From NCBI RefSeq assembly GCF_017794965.1, contig NZ_CP051240.1, forward strand, positions 434,001-498,000: a stretch of 64,000 nucleotides of DNA, read 5' to 3'. The stretch is from Alcanivorax sp. Lineage in GTDB: Bacteria; Pseudomonadota; Gammaproteobacteria; Pseudomonadales; Alcanivoracaceae. The first letter of the stretch is position 1, and each line of letters opens with the position of its first letter. The notes beneath the pieces were generated by a model. It searched no databases. It saw only the letters and a list, made by a program, of their open reading frames with translations, and was not told the DNA's origin. Shown here piece after piece: positions 17,716-25,890 of the stretch. A program made the position numbers and the translations under genes.

Positions 17716-19359
17716 TCACTGAGAATTGTTATCTGTTTGTTTTGCCGGAATGCCCTTCTCTGGCAGCTGGGGATGTGGCTCACAGGCTTGTCTCCCGCCG
17801 TCGTGTCTGCTGGGAGTGTGCCCGGCCAGTACACTGAACCGGTAGTGATCCATCGGTAAATGCTTGGCTCGCCACAGCATTTCCAGAGAGGTAGAGGGCC
17901 GCAGCATTGGCGCGTCACCATGATGGTCGAAGTAATAACTGTTCGACAGCGCGCAGTTGTGGTTAAGGAACACGGTGTTTTGCTGGCGTTTCTGGATATT
18001 GCGGAAATACGCGTCATGGACGGACTGACGTATTTCCACTTGGCTGGCTCCACGTCGGTTGGCTTCGCGAATACAGCGAGAGAGGTGGATGGCATTCCCT
18101 TCGACCATCTTGAAGTAAGAGGTGCCGATAAGGGCATAGGGACCGAGCATGATGTAAAAGTTCGGGTAGCCCGGAATGGTCAACCCTTCATAGGCCTGGT
18201 AACGGTAGTCATGCCAGAAATCGCCCAAATTGATGTTGTTGCTGCCGATGACGTCGAACGAGGGAATATTTCCTTTCTCGAAGGTTTTGTAACCGGTGGC
18301 GAGGATCAAGGTATCTATGCGTCGTGAGCGGCCGTCTTCGGTGGTGATGCCACGGGAGGTGATGCGTTTGATCGGCGTCGTCACCAGCTCGACGTTGTCC
18401 CGGCCGAAGGTGCGGAAATAGTCGTTGGAGAAGGTTGGTCTTTTACAGCCGAAGCCGTATTTCGGTGTCAGTTTCTCCCACAGGTCTTTGCGGTTGGGCA
18501 GTTGTTCGCGCAAGTTGTTTATGCCCGCCTTTTCGCACATGCGGACCAGCCAGGGGGCCTGGCGATAATAAATTGCTGAAAGCACCATCAGGGTTTCACT
18601 GGCGGTATCGGTGGCGCCCCGAAGGGTGCGTTGCAGGCCCGGTACGGTTCGGAACAGAGTCTTGATCCAGCCGGGCAGGCTATGATCGGGTTTTTTCAGT
18701 ACCCAGATGGGGGTGCGCTGGTAGACATCCAATTGGCGGGCCTTGCCGGCAATTTTCGGAATCAGTTGCACTGCAGTGGCGCCAGTGCCTATTACCGCTA
18801 CTCGCTTGTCACTAAGATCAAGGTCATCTGGCCAGCGTGCAGTGTGAATGACATTGCCCTGGAACGTATCAAGCCCTTCAATATCTGGCATCTTGGGTGA
18901 TATCAAACCGCCACAGGCCGAGACAATATGGCGTGCACTAAGTCGCCTGCCATCCGTAAGATCGATCAACCAGACATGGCTGTCGAGATCAAAACGGGCG
19001 CTAGCGACTTCGACACCAAAGCGAATCAGTGGGTAGATGCCATACTTGCTTGTTACCTGTCTTGTATACTGGTAAAGCTCGTTTCCCGGCGCAAAAACGC
19101 GAGACCAATTTGCGTTTTGTTCGAAGGAAAATGAATAGGTAAACGAGGTAATGTCGACAGCGATTCCCGGATAACGGTTGTCGCGCCAGGTTCCTCCCAC
19201 ATCCTTGCTTCGCTCAAGGATCAAGATATCTTTGATGCCATCGGCACGCAGCTGGATTGCCGCACCAATTCCAGAAATTCCCGCGCCGATGATAATGACT
19301 TCATGATCAGGAGTAACGCTGGGACGAGGGTTATGGATTGCAACAGCAGCCATATTCAT
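17716..19359 (-). CDS. Baeyer-Villiger-type flavin monooxygenase (cluster B)
   Basis: A 547-aa FAD/NADPH monooxygenase. GAGISGIGAAIQL near residue 26 binds FAD, the fingerprint FQGNVIHTARWPDD is the Baeyer-Villiger signature, and GTGATAVQLIP binds NADPH. The segment GGTWRDNRYPGIAVDI is typical of cyclic- and aryl-ketone monooxygenases rather than of the AlmA-like copy at 10261. It would insert oxygen next to a ketone carbonyl to give an ester or lactone. The last gene of the minus-strand operon starting at 22122, it overlaps the esterase gene by 4 bp (ATGA). The upstream SDR and this adjacent esterase complete the ketone-to-ester-to-acid logic; the substrate is unknown. Confidence 0.9.
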   Translation of the reverse strand: MNMAAVAIHNPRPSVTPDHEVIIIGAGISGIGAAIQLRADGIKDILILERSKDVGGTWRDNRYPGIAVDITSFTYSFSFEQNANWSRVFAPGNELYQYTRQVTSKYGIYPLIRFGVEVASARFDLDSHVWLIDLTDGRRLSARHIVSACGGLISPKMPDIEGLDTFQGNVIHTARWPDDLDLSDKRVAVIGTGATAVQLIPKIAGKARQLDVYQRTPIWVLKKPDHSLPGWIKTLFRTVPGLQRTLRGATDTASETLMVLSAIYYRQAPWLVRMCEKAGINNLREQLPNRKDLWEKLTPKYGFGCKRPTFSNDYFRTFGRDNVELVTTPIKRITSRGITTEDGRSRRIDTLILATGYKTFEKGNIPSFDVIGSNNINLGDFWHDYRYQAYEGLTIPGYPNFYIMLGPYALIGTSYFKMVEGNAIHLSRCIREANRRGASQVEIRQSVHDAYFRNIQKRQQNTVFLNHNCALSNSYYFDHHGDAPMLRPSTSLEMLWRAKHLPMDHYRFSVLAGHTPSRHDGGRQACEPHPQLPEKGIPAKQTDNNSQ

Positions 19360-20315
19360 GATGCAACCTCAACTATGGTGCTATCGCTAGCATTGACCGT
19401 TTGGGATGGGGCTTTGCCGACGTTATTGCTGGTCAGATACTTTTCCAGAATTCGGACGATGGTAGGGAAGTCCTGCTTTGCCTCTGGTAGCAAAAAGGTG
19501 AATACGGGCCACACGTGCGGCATATCATCGCGCTCCAGAACCTGCACGGGCACCCCCGCATCTCGCGCGCATTGTGCTGCTGCATGGGTATCGTCGCGCA
19601 GACACTCTTCGCTACTGACAGTGAAAAGTAGAGGGGGCAAGCCGGTGAAATCCGCGGTGATTGGTGAGGCATACGGGTGAGCGGGGTCCGCGCCGGCCAG
19701 ATAGATATCCGTTGCCACCTCAATCATGCCATGGGAAAGCATGGTATCGCTGTCGCTATTCGCCTGTCTGGACATCAGGGTGCCTCGCGCATCCGATGCC
19801 GGCGAAATGGCGAGGGCGCAAGCCGGCATTTTCAGCAGCTGATCACGGGCACGCAGCAATGTGACTAACGTCAGGTTGCCTCCCGCAGAGTCTCCTGCAA
19901 TGACCACAGGGCGAGGGTCTGCGATCAGTTCACGATACACATTAAAGGCGTCATCCGTTGCTGCCGGGAAGGGGTGCTCAGGGGCTAGTCGGTAATCCGG
20001 AAGAAAGACCCGCGCATTCAGGGCGTGAGCCAAACGGCCACAAAAGTGGTGATAGGTATCAAGCCGCCCGCCGATGAAGGCGCCACCATGCAGGTAGAGT
20101 ATGGTGATTTGTGGGTCTGCGGTGCCTAGCCAGTGGCCAGCTATTCCTGCAACCTTGCCTCGCTTGAGTCGCACTCCGCGTGGCAGCAGAGAGGGGGCCA
20201 AAGGCGCGTTCATCACCCTGCGAAGATGTCTTACCAGTTTGTCCGGGTCGCGTATATCACGCTTCATGCCGGCGCGAAAAAGTAGCTTCAAAATTGTTGT
20301 AGGAATGGAGGCCAT
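19356..20315 (-). CDS. hormone-sensitive-lipase-type alpha/beta hydrolase (esterase)
   Basis: A 319-aa esterase of the HSL family (bacterial family IV). HGGAF at residues 76-80 forms the oxyanion hole, GDSAGG places the nucleophile at Ser143, and the acid and base are expected in SSEECLRDD and MPHVWPVF. The family cleaves short- to medium-chain esters. Its product overlaps the following monooxygenase gene by 4 bp, which points to coupled translation. The partner enzyme makes esters or lactones, so this is a natural next step. It is a different hydrolase subtype from the one in cluster A, so the two clusters were not made by one simple duplication. Confidence 0.9.
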   Translation of the reverse strand: MASIPTTILKLLFRAGMKRDIRDPDKLVRHLRRVMNAPLAPSLLPRGVRLKRGKVAGIAGHWLGTADPQITILYLHGGAFIGGRLDTYHHFCGRLAHALNARVFLPDYRLAPEHPFPAATDDAFNVYRELIADPRPVVIAGDSAGGNLTLVTLLRARDQLLKMPACALAISPASDARGTLMSRQANSDSDTMLSHGMIEVATDIYLAGADPAHPYASPITADFTGLPPLLFTVSSEECLRDDTHAAAQCARDAGVPVQVLERDDMPHVWPVFTFLLPEAKQDFPTIVRILEKYLTSNNVGKAPSQTVNASDSTIVEVAS

Positions 20316-20353
20316 ATTGAATTCCTTGCGTGTTCCGTTTCCTCAAATGCGGT

Positions 20354-21181
20354 TTAATCAGCCAGCATTCTGTAAGCTTCGCCAATCGCGCGGGCGTATA
20401 GTCGTGGCGTCAGGCGTTTCAACCGCCAGGCAAGCCGGCCGTCAATTTGTGGCAGCATGTAAAGCTCACCTCGATCAAGGGCACTGAGGGTCTGTCGGGC
20501 CACCTGGTCGGCGTTGGTGAGGGCATAGCGGGTCATCGCTGAACGGGCAAAGTCACGGCGACGTTCAGGCAGGCGCCCATTCTCGACGATATTGGTCGGG
20601 ACCACGGTTGGGCACAGGGCCGTGATTTTTACGCCGGTTCCGGTCAGTTCAGAAGACAGCGTTTCGGACAGGGCCAGTACCCCTGCCTTGGTGACGTTGT
20701 AGGCGGCCATTTCCGGGGCGGACCCGAATGCGGCAGCAGAGGCCACATTGATGATGCCTCCATAGCCCAGATCGCGAAGCTGAGGGGCAAAATAATGGCA
20801 GCCGTGAATAACTCCCCATAGATTGACGTTCATGCACCAGTGCCAATCTTCAAGTGACACCTCGCCGATTGGGCCACCGAGGCCGACGCCGGCGTTGTTG
20901 ATTACCAGGGTTACCGGCCTGCCGAGCAAAGGCTCGGCATTTTCCGCCAGGTATGCCATCTGTTTTTCATCGCCGACATCACACCCCAGGGCTACCGCGT
21001 GAGTACCGAGTGCTCGCAGGCTGATCGCCACCTGTTCGGCGCGCTCTTCATTGATATCGACACACAGTACCGAACCGCCTCGACGGGCAACTTCGTAAGC
21101 AAAGCTACGACCGATGCCGCTACCCGCCCCGGTGATGACAGCTGCCGCCTGAGTTGACGGGTGCAAGGGTTTCTTTTTCAT
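20354..21181 (-). CDS. short-chain dehydrogenase/reductase (cluster B)
   Basis: Classical SDR of 275 aa with TGAGSGIG near residue 18, NNAGVGLGG near 95 and the catalytic YNVTK. It likely oxidises a secondary alcohol to a ketone or the reverse. I chose the ATG at 21181, which overlaps the stop of the upstream PF10118 gene (ATGA) and has GGGGG upstream; an ATG 12 bp earlier is possible. The C-terminal part is basic and hydrophobic. The esterase gene follows after 38 bp. It is related to, but clearly diverged from, the SDR at 9384, and both sit beside a Baeyer-Villiger-type monooxygenase. Confidence 0.9.
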   Translation of the reverse strand: MKKKPLHPSTQAAAVITGAGSGIGRSFAYEVARRGGSVLCVDINEERAEQVAISLRALGTHAVALGCDVGDEKQMAYLAENAEPLLGRPVTLVINNAGVGLGGPIGEVSLEDWHWCMNVNLWGVIHGCHYFAPQLRDLGYGGIINVASAAAFGSAPEMAAYNVTKAGVLALSETLSSELTGTGVKITALCPTVVPTNIVENGRLPERRRDFARSAMTRYALTNADQVARQTLSALDRGELYMLPQIDGRLAWRLKRLTPRLYARAIGEAYRMLAD

Positions 21182-22122
21182 GCCTGCCCCCATGCGGGTT
21201 CAGGTTGTGGCGTTTCGAATGTACCGTGTACATTGTTGGCTCGGTGGTCTCTGAGCGCTTGATAGGCCTTATGAGGGTCGCCAGTTCTTTCGTAGGCGCG
21301 TTTCCAGATCCGGATTACATCACGGTTATCGTCATCCCACGGGTGGAAAGTGGGGGAGAAATAGGGGGGCACGCCAGCGAGTACCTTGGAAAGAATGCCG
21401 GGACGCCAGAACAGGACTTTGGTCATTTTGGCGGCGGACCACAAATTCAGAATTTGACGATCCTTGTAGAGCAGATAGGTCTGGTTGCCGATCATAATGG
21501 GGAAGCCCAGGGCAATGGCCAGTAGCATGCCACTGATACGCAGTCGGTAACTGCGGTAGCCACCACCACTGGCATCGACGAAGACGTCATAACTGACGCT
21601 CTTGTGCTCGGTTTCTTCGACAAAGTGCCAGTAGAGCATGGCACGCAAATCCGGGTGGGTTTCGTCAAACAGCTCCGGGTGCTCAAGCAGTACCGAGGAA
21701 ATAATGGCCGTGAAATGTTCAAACGCCGCTGCGATGGAGCTCTGCATATCGTCACTGAGGCGGTGTTGGAGTTGCTTACGGATCAGCTTGAACACGCCTT
21801 CAACCTTGTCGATGGGAACCCCGTGTTGCACGCCGATGGCGTTCATTTCATCGTGCTCACGAGCATGAATGCGCTCCTGGCGAATGAATTCTTTAGCTGC
21901 GTTCAGCACTTCTGGATCGTCAAGCTTGCCAAGCTGCCGTCTTGCAGAATTCATCACCCAGCGTTCACCGTCGGGGACGGCGGCGAGAATGGCATTCATC
22001 CAGTGAGTGGACCACGGGTCGTTGCGAAACCAGTGGCGAGCCACGTTTTCGATGTTCATGGGAAAGTGAATGTCACGGGTTACAACCTCGTCGTAACCAA
22101 TCTTGCGGTTTGCCAGAGCCAT
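21178..22122 (-). CDS. PF10118-type predicted metal-dependent hydrolase (copy B)
   Basis: Third member of the family in this window (314 aa) and first gene of the cluster B operon. The ATG giving MALANRK is preferred because GGGAG lies 8 bases upstream; a longer reading from TTG 22173 would start inside the operator. Ligand-like residues are Glu53, Glu83-x2-His86, Glu135 and His166-x3-Glu170-x2-His173. A hydrophobic stretch at about 190-212 resembles a membrane helix. The stop overlaps the SDR start by 4 bp. Being first in an operon with SDR, esterase and monooxygenase suggests an early step on a hydrophobic substrate, which is inference. Confidence 0.88.
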   Translation of the reverse strand: MALANRKIGYDEVVTRDIHFPMNIENVARHWFRNDPWSTHWMNAILAAVPDGERWVMNSARRQLGKLDDPEVLNAAKEFIRQERIHAREHDEMNAIGVQHGVPIDKVEGVFKLIRKQLQHRLSDDMQSSIAAAFEHFTAIISSVLLEHPELFDETHPDLRAMLYWHFVEETEHKSVSYDVFVDASGGGYRSYRLRISGMLLAIALGFPIMIGNQTYLLYKDRQILNLWSAAKMTKVLFWRPGILSKVLAGVPPYFSPTFHPWDDDNRDVIRIWKRAYERTGDPHKAYQALRDHRANNVHGTFETPQPEPAWGQA

Positions 22123-22159
22123 TGGATCGCTCCCAAGTAAAGTGCATTCATTGGACTTT

Positions 22160-22179
22160 ATTTGTATGACCAACCAAAT
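22160..22179. promoter_or_regulatory. candidate operator, copy 3 of 3
   Basis: ATTTGT ATGACCAA CCAAAT is an imperfect inverted repeat in the 181-bp gap between the cluster B operon and the divergent TetR gene. It matches the sites at 12744 and 17443, best in the right half (AACCAA). Confidence 0.6.
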
Positions 22180-22303
22180 TCAAGATTATAAGGTAGACAG
22201 CGTGTTTTTATCTGTATAGATCGAATAGTGCCATCGGCCAGGAAGGCTGGGCCGACTTTAAAAGGAATGCTAGAATCAAAGGCTTACAGCATGGGAGTGC
22301 CTT

Positions 22304-22909
22304 GTGGGAAGAAAGAAAAATCAGGTAACGCCGGTGGCGGAGGCGGATCGAGTGTTTGTGCTCGGTGCTGCAGCTCGTCTATTTCGTCAAAAGGGGTTCG
22401 ATAAAACTACCGTTAAGGAAATCGCCGAAGCTTGTGACATGTTGCCCGGAAGCCTGCATTATCGTTACCCCTCCAAGGAAAGCATCCTGGTAGACCTGAT
22501 GAGACTCGCGCTTGAGCAAGCCTCGATGGCGTTGTCCGAAGCTATTCGGGGAGAAGAGGAGCCCCTTGAGCAGTTGCGACAAGGGATCAATGCCCACCTT
22601 GAATTGTTGGTTGGTGGGTCGGATATGGTCTATGTTCTCCTGTTTGAATGGCGCTCATTACACGGTTCATCCCGTAAGGAAATGATTGATCTCCGAGATA
22701 GATACGAGCTTCTTTGGTCTGCGATGCTGCAATCATTGTCCTCTCAGGACTTGATTCGATCCAATGTCGATCGTGATCTTTTGCGCCTAATCGGACTGGG
22801 AGCGTTAAATTGGGTGGCAACATGGTTCAACGAGGGCGGACGATATACCGCTAAGGATATCGGGGACTTTGTTTGGACAGTAATTAAGGATGGTGTGCTC
22901 AAACGCTAG
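22304..22909 (+). CDS. TetR-family transcriptional regulator
   Basis: A 201-aa TetR regulator with the helix-turn-helix at about residues 20-65 (ARLFRQKGFDKTTVKEIA, then SLHYRYPSKESIL) and a helical ligand domain after it. Start is GTG 22304 with GGGAG at 22293-22297. It is divergent from the cluster B operon and separated by 181 bp that hold one copy of a 20-bp inverted repeat. Copies of this repeat also precede the cluster A operon and the FadL unit. I infer that this protein represses all three units and is released by a CoA ester or a pathway intermediate. The lack of a clear copy close to its own start leaves autoregulation uncertain. Confidence 0.88.
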   Translation: MGRKKNQVTPVAEADRVFVLGAAARLFRQKGFDKTTVKEIAEACDMLPGSLHYRYPSKESILVDLMRLALEQASMALSEAIRGEEEPLEQLRQGINAHLELLVGGSDMVYVLLFEWRSLHGSSRKEMIDLRDRYELLWSAMLQSLSSQDLIRSNVDRDLLRLIGLGALNWVATWFNEGGRYTAKDIGDFVWTVIKDGVLKR

Positions 22910-22980
22910 ACAATTCTACTTTATTTGGTGTTTATATCCCCACGATTGTATTGAAATGTGGGCATAGGTTAAAAGTTCCC

Positions 22981-23985
22981 TCAAATATTCTGTCTGTACT
23001 GGTCAGGCGTTCGGCCGAACCAGCGCTTGAAAGCCCGCCTGAAGCTTGCTGAGTCGTGATAATTCAGCAATGAGGCAATGGCTTCAACAGACAGATTGCT
23101 GTCACGCAAATAGCTTGCGGCCTGCCTGGATAGCACCTCGTCGCGAATTTTCCTGAAACTGCTGTTTTCGCTTCTCAGTTTGCGAGCGAGTGTCCGCTTG
23201 CTTATGAATAGCGTGGCTGCTGCTTCTTCTTCACTAAGCGTCCCAGGAGGGCGAGACAACATCATTTTCTCAACCTGGGTCCGATAATCCTGCTCACGAG
23301 TCTGAAGCCGCGCAAGCATGGATTCGCATTGCTGTAACGCTAGACGGTAACTTTCATGATTGGCTGATGCGTTTGGTTTACGGCACAACGCCATTGCCAG
23401 CTTTAGTTTGAATTTGTCACAGTTAAAGTAAGCTCTGCCAGGCAAATAGTCCCTGTACATATCTTTGTAAGCTGGGGCTGGATGGGTGAAGTGAACCTCC
23501 GATTCATATAAGGGGCGGCCTACGATGAATTCACCAATTTCAAAAAAAGCTTTGATTACGGCATCGGCCAAGCAGCGTTCCACATCCTTATCCATCGAGA
23601 CTTGGAATTTTACAACGCATTCCAGAAATTCCTCTTTTTGTTGTAAGTGAACATGAATAAAGCTTGCCCGAGTTGGCAGGAAAGTGTGGACAGCATGCAA
23701 TGCTGTATAAAGATCTGGGCTGCTGTTTGCAACAAATCCCATTGCCCCGTGGGTTGCAGGGGTGAGGCGTCGGCCTAGCAGTAAGCCGAACTCCGGTTTG
23801 CAGGACAAATCTAAAGCATTGCGGAAAACCTGAATCTGCTGGGCCGCAGTGAACAGACTTTCGTCTTTGAGCAACTGCGCAACATCTACACCCGTGTTGC
23901 GCAAGAGCTTGGGGAGTTCTCGTGCACTCAGGCCAAGTTCGCGAGCGATAAGGCGTGAGTAATTCGACGGGATATCAGCATCCAC
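22981..23985 (-). CDS. AraC-family regulator of the CYP153 cluster
   Basis: A 334-aa regulator with an N-terminal arabinose-binding-like domain (PF12625 type, about residues 20-205) and a C-terminal AraC helix-turn-helix domain (about 245-332). The recognition segments are AAATLFISKRTLARKL and AIASLLNYHDSASFRRAFKRW, ending in GRTPDQYR. Similar regulators are found divergent from CYP153 alkane hydroxylase genes in Alcanivorax. The gap to the ferredoxin gene is 157 bp and contains three TGTC words spaced by about one helical turn. Activation by an alkane or alkanol is the likely mode, by analogy only. Confidence 0.88.
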   Translation of the reverse strand: MDADIPSNYSRLIARELGLSARELPKLLRNTGVDVAQLLKDESLFTAAQQIQVFRNALDLSCKPEFGLLLGRRLTPATHGAMGFVANSSPDLYTALHAVHTFLPTRASFIHVHLQQKEEFLECVVKFQVSMDKDVERCLADAVIKAFFEIGEFIVGRPLYESEVHFTHPAPAYKDMYRDYLPGRAYFNCDKFKLKLAMALCRKPNASANHESYRLALQQCESMLARLQTREQDYRTQVEKMMLSRPPGTLSEEEAAATLFISKRTLARKLRSENSSFRKIRDEVLSRQAASYLRDSNLSVEAIASLLNYHDSASFRRAFKRWFGRTPDQYRQNI

Positions 23986-24045
23986 TTTTTCAAACCCTGT
24001 TTGTGAGACGTTATCGCCATCAGCGATTCCTCGGAATGTGCCTAC

Positions 24046-24070
24046 TGTCTTTTAATGTCCCTGTTATGTC
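24046..24070. promoter_or_regulatory. helically phased TGTC repeats, candidate AraC binding site
   Basis: TGTC occurs at 24046, 24056 and 24067, i.e. spaced 10 and 11 bp on one face of the helix, between the divergent AraC gene and the ferredoxin gene. AraC proteins commonly bind direct repeats. The words are short, so chance is possible. Confidence 0.35.
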
Positions 24071-24142
24071 AAGAAAAGTCCTCGTCGGTGTTCCAGCATA
24101 TAGCCAGTCTTCAGGGTAGATATAACTGGCAGGAGACACACT

Positions 24143-24463
24143 GTGGGAAAAATTACTTTTATTGAACATGACAGCACCGAGCATGTTACGGAATTTGATG
24201 AGGGGGCTACTCTAATGCAAATCGCCGTTGATAATGCCGTTCCTGGTATTGATGGTGATTGTGGTGGGGAGTGCGCTTGTGGAACCTGTCACATGATTGT
24301 GTCAGATGAGTGGTTCGAAAAGACCGGTAAGGTTGGTAATGCAGAAGAACAGATGCTGTCAATGACTCCGGAGCGTGCGAGAACTTCACGCCTGGGGTGT
24401 CAGGTGCAAACGACTAAAGCAATGGACGGTATGACCGTCCAACTTCCCGAGTTCCAGATGTAA
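24143..24463 (+). CDS. [2Fe-2S] ferredoxin for CYP153 (putidaredoxin type)
   Basis: A 106-aa vertebrate/putidaredoxin-type ferredoxin. Cluster ligands are Cys40, Cys46, Cys49 and Cys86 in the C-x5-C-x2-C ... C pattern. It carries single electrons from the ferredoxin reductase to the P450. Start is GTG 24143 with AGGAGA about 8 bases upstream. The P450 gene follows 14 bp after the stop, and the matching reductase is at 27643, so the complete three-component hydroxylase is encoded here. The gene order ferredoxin, P450, alcohol dehydrogenase, reductase is the one I know from Alcanivorax CYP153 loci. Confidence 0.95.
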   Translation: MGKITFIEHDSTEHVTEFDEGATLMQIAVDNAVPGIDGDCGGECACGTCHMIVSDEWFEKTGKVGNAEEQMLSMTPERARTSRLGCQVQTTKAMDGMTVQLPEFQM

Positions 24464-24477
24464 GCAAGGAGAAAGCT

Positions 24478-25890
24478 ATGTCAACAAAAACAAGCTCAAC
24501 CAATGCTATTCAGACTAAGATGATCAACGCTTCCTCCAAAGTGCTGCCGATGCATTTGCAAATCAAGGCATTGAAGATGTTGATGAAAGCCAAGAAAAAA
24601 ACGGTTGGGTCTCGGCGACCACAAGTAAATTTCGTTGAAACGCCTGTTCCTGATGTCAATAGCTTGGCAATTGAAGATATTGACACCAGTAACCCCTTTT
24701 TGTACCGGCAAGACCAGTGGCGCGCGTATTTTAAGCGATTGCGTGATGAAGCCCCGGTGCACTACCAGAAGAAAAGTCCATTCGGTCCTTTCTGGTCCAT
24801 AACGCGCTATGAGGACATATTGTTCGTGGATAAAAACCACGAACTTTTCTCTTCCGAGCCACAAATTATTCTTGGTGATCCACCTGAAGGCTTATCGGTT
24901 GAAATGTTCATTGCTATGGATCCGCCCAAGCATGATGTGCAACGCCGGGCGGTGCAGGGCGTAGTAGCGCCGAAAAATCTTAAGGAAATGGAGGGGCTGA
25001 TCCGTTCTCGAGCTGCAGAAGTGCTCGATAGTCTGCCGCTAGATAAACCATTCAACTGGGTTCCTGCAGTATCAAAAGAGCTTACAGGTCGCATGTTGGC
25101 AACGCTACTTGATTTTCCTTATGAGGAGCGACACAAGCTTGTTGATTGGTCTGATCGTCTGTCTGGTGCAGCATCTGCCACGGGTGGAGAGTTCACGGAT
25201 GAGGATGTCATGTTCGATGATGCAGCAGACATGGCTAGAGCTTTCTCAAGATTGTGGCGCGACAAAGAGGCTCGACGTGCGGCTGGTGAAGAGCCGAGTT
25301 TTGATTTGATCAGTATGCTACAGGGCAACGACGACACAAAAGACCTGATCAATAGGCCGATGGAGTTTATCGGTAATCTTGCTCTATTGATTGTTGGAGG
25401 TAATGACACCACGCGGAACTCCATGAGCGGTGGTGTGTTGGCCTTGAATCAATTCCCCGAGGAGTTCGCCAAGCTGAAGGCGAAACCGGATCTGATTCCG
25501 AACATGGTGTCGGAAATCATTCGTTGGCAAACCCCGCTGGCCAACATGCGTAGGGTTGCGACCCAGGACGTTGAGCTTCGTGGCCAGACCATCAAGAAAG
25601 GGGACCGGGTTTTAATGTGGTATGCCTCAGGAAATCGGGATGAACGCAAGTTTGAAAACCCCGATCAACTTATTATTGATCGCAAGGATGCACGCAACCA
25701 TATTTCTTTTGGTTACGGTATTCACCGTTGTATGGGTAACCGCCTGGCCGAATTGCAATTGCGGATTTTGTGGGAAGAACTGCTCAAGCGCTTCGAAAAT
25801 ATCGAAGTGGTCGATGAGCCGGAGCGTGTACAGTCGAACTTCGTGCGCGGTTATTCGAAGTTGATGGTCAAATTGACGGCAAAAAATTAA
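24478..25890 (+). CDS. cyp153: cytochrome P450 of the CYP153 family, alkane terminal hydroxylase
   Basis: A 470-aa soluble bacterial P450. The heme loop is FGYGIHRCMGNRLAE with the thiolate ligand Cys418, the I-helix oxygen-activation motif is VGGNDTTRNS, and the ExxR helix is present as SEIIRWQ. The heme loop closely matches CYP153 enzymes, which hydroxylate medium-chain n-alkanes at the terminal carbon. A 60-residue N-terminal extension rich in Lys and Met precedes the catalytic fold, also usual for CYP153. The stop overlaps the ATG of the alcohol dehydrogenase (TAATG). The product alcohol would go to that enzyme. Substrate range cannot be read from sequence. Confidence 0.93.
   Translation: MSTKTSSTNAIQTKMINASSKVLPMHLQIKALKMLMKAKKKTVGSRRPQVNFVETPVPDVNSLAIEDIDTSNPFLYRQDQWRAYFKRLRDEAPVHYQKKSPFGPFWSITRYEDILFVDKNHELFSSEPQIILGDPPEGLSVEMFIAMDPPKHDVQRRAVQGVVAPKNLKEMEGLIRSRAAEVLDSLPLDKPFNWVPAVSKELTGRMLATLLDFPYEERHKLVDWSDRLSGAASATGGEFTDEDVMFDDAADMARAFSRLWRDKEARRAAGEEPSFDLISMLQGNDDTKDLINRPMEFIGNLALLIVGGNDTTRNSMSGGVLALNQFPEEFAKLKAKPDLIPNMVSEIIRWQTPLANMRRVATQDVELRGQTIKKGDRVLMWYASGNRDERKFENPDQLIIDRKDARNHISFGYGIHRCMGNRLAELQLRILWEELLKRFENIEVVDEPERVQSNFVRGYSKLMVKLTAKN

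Noticed and set aside
17716..22122. Cluster B as a straight duplication of cluster A
   Set aside because: Gene order differs, the hydrolases belong to different subtypes, and the monooxygenases belong to different Baeyer-Villiger subgroups; independent assembly is more likely.
22921..22930. TTTATTTGGTG between the TetR and AraC genes as an operator
   Set aside because: It is a single half site between convergent gene ends, where an operator would have no obvious promoter to control.
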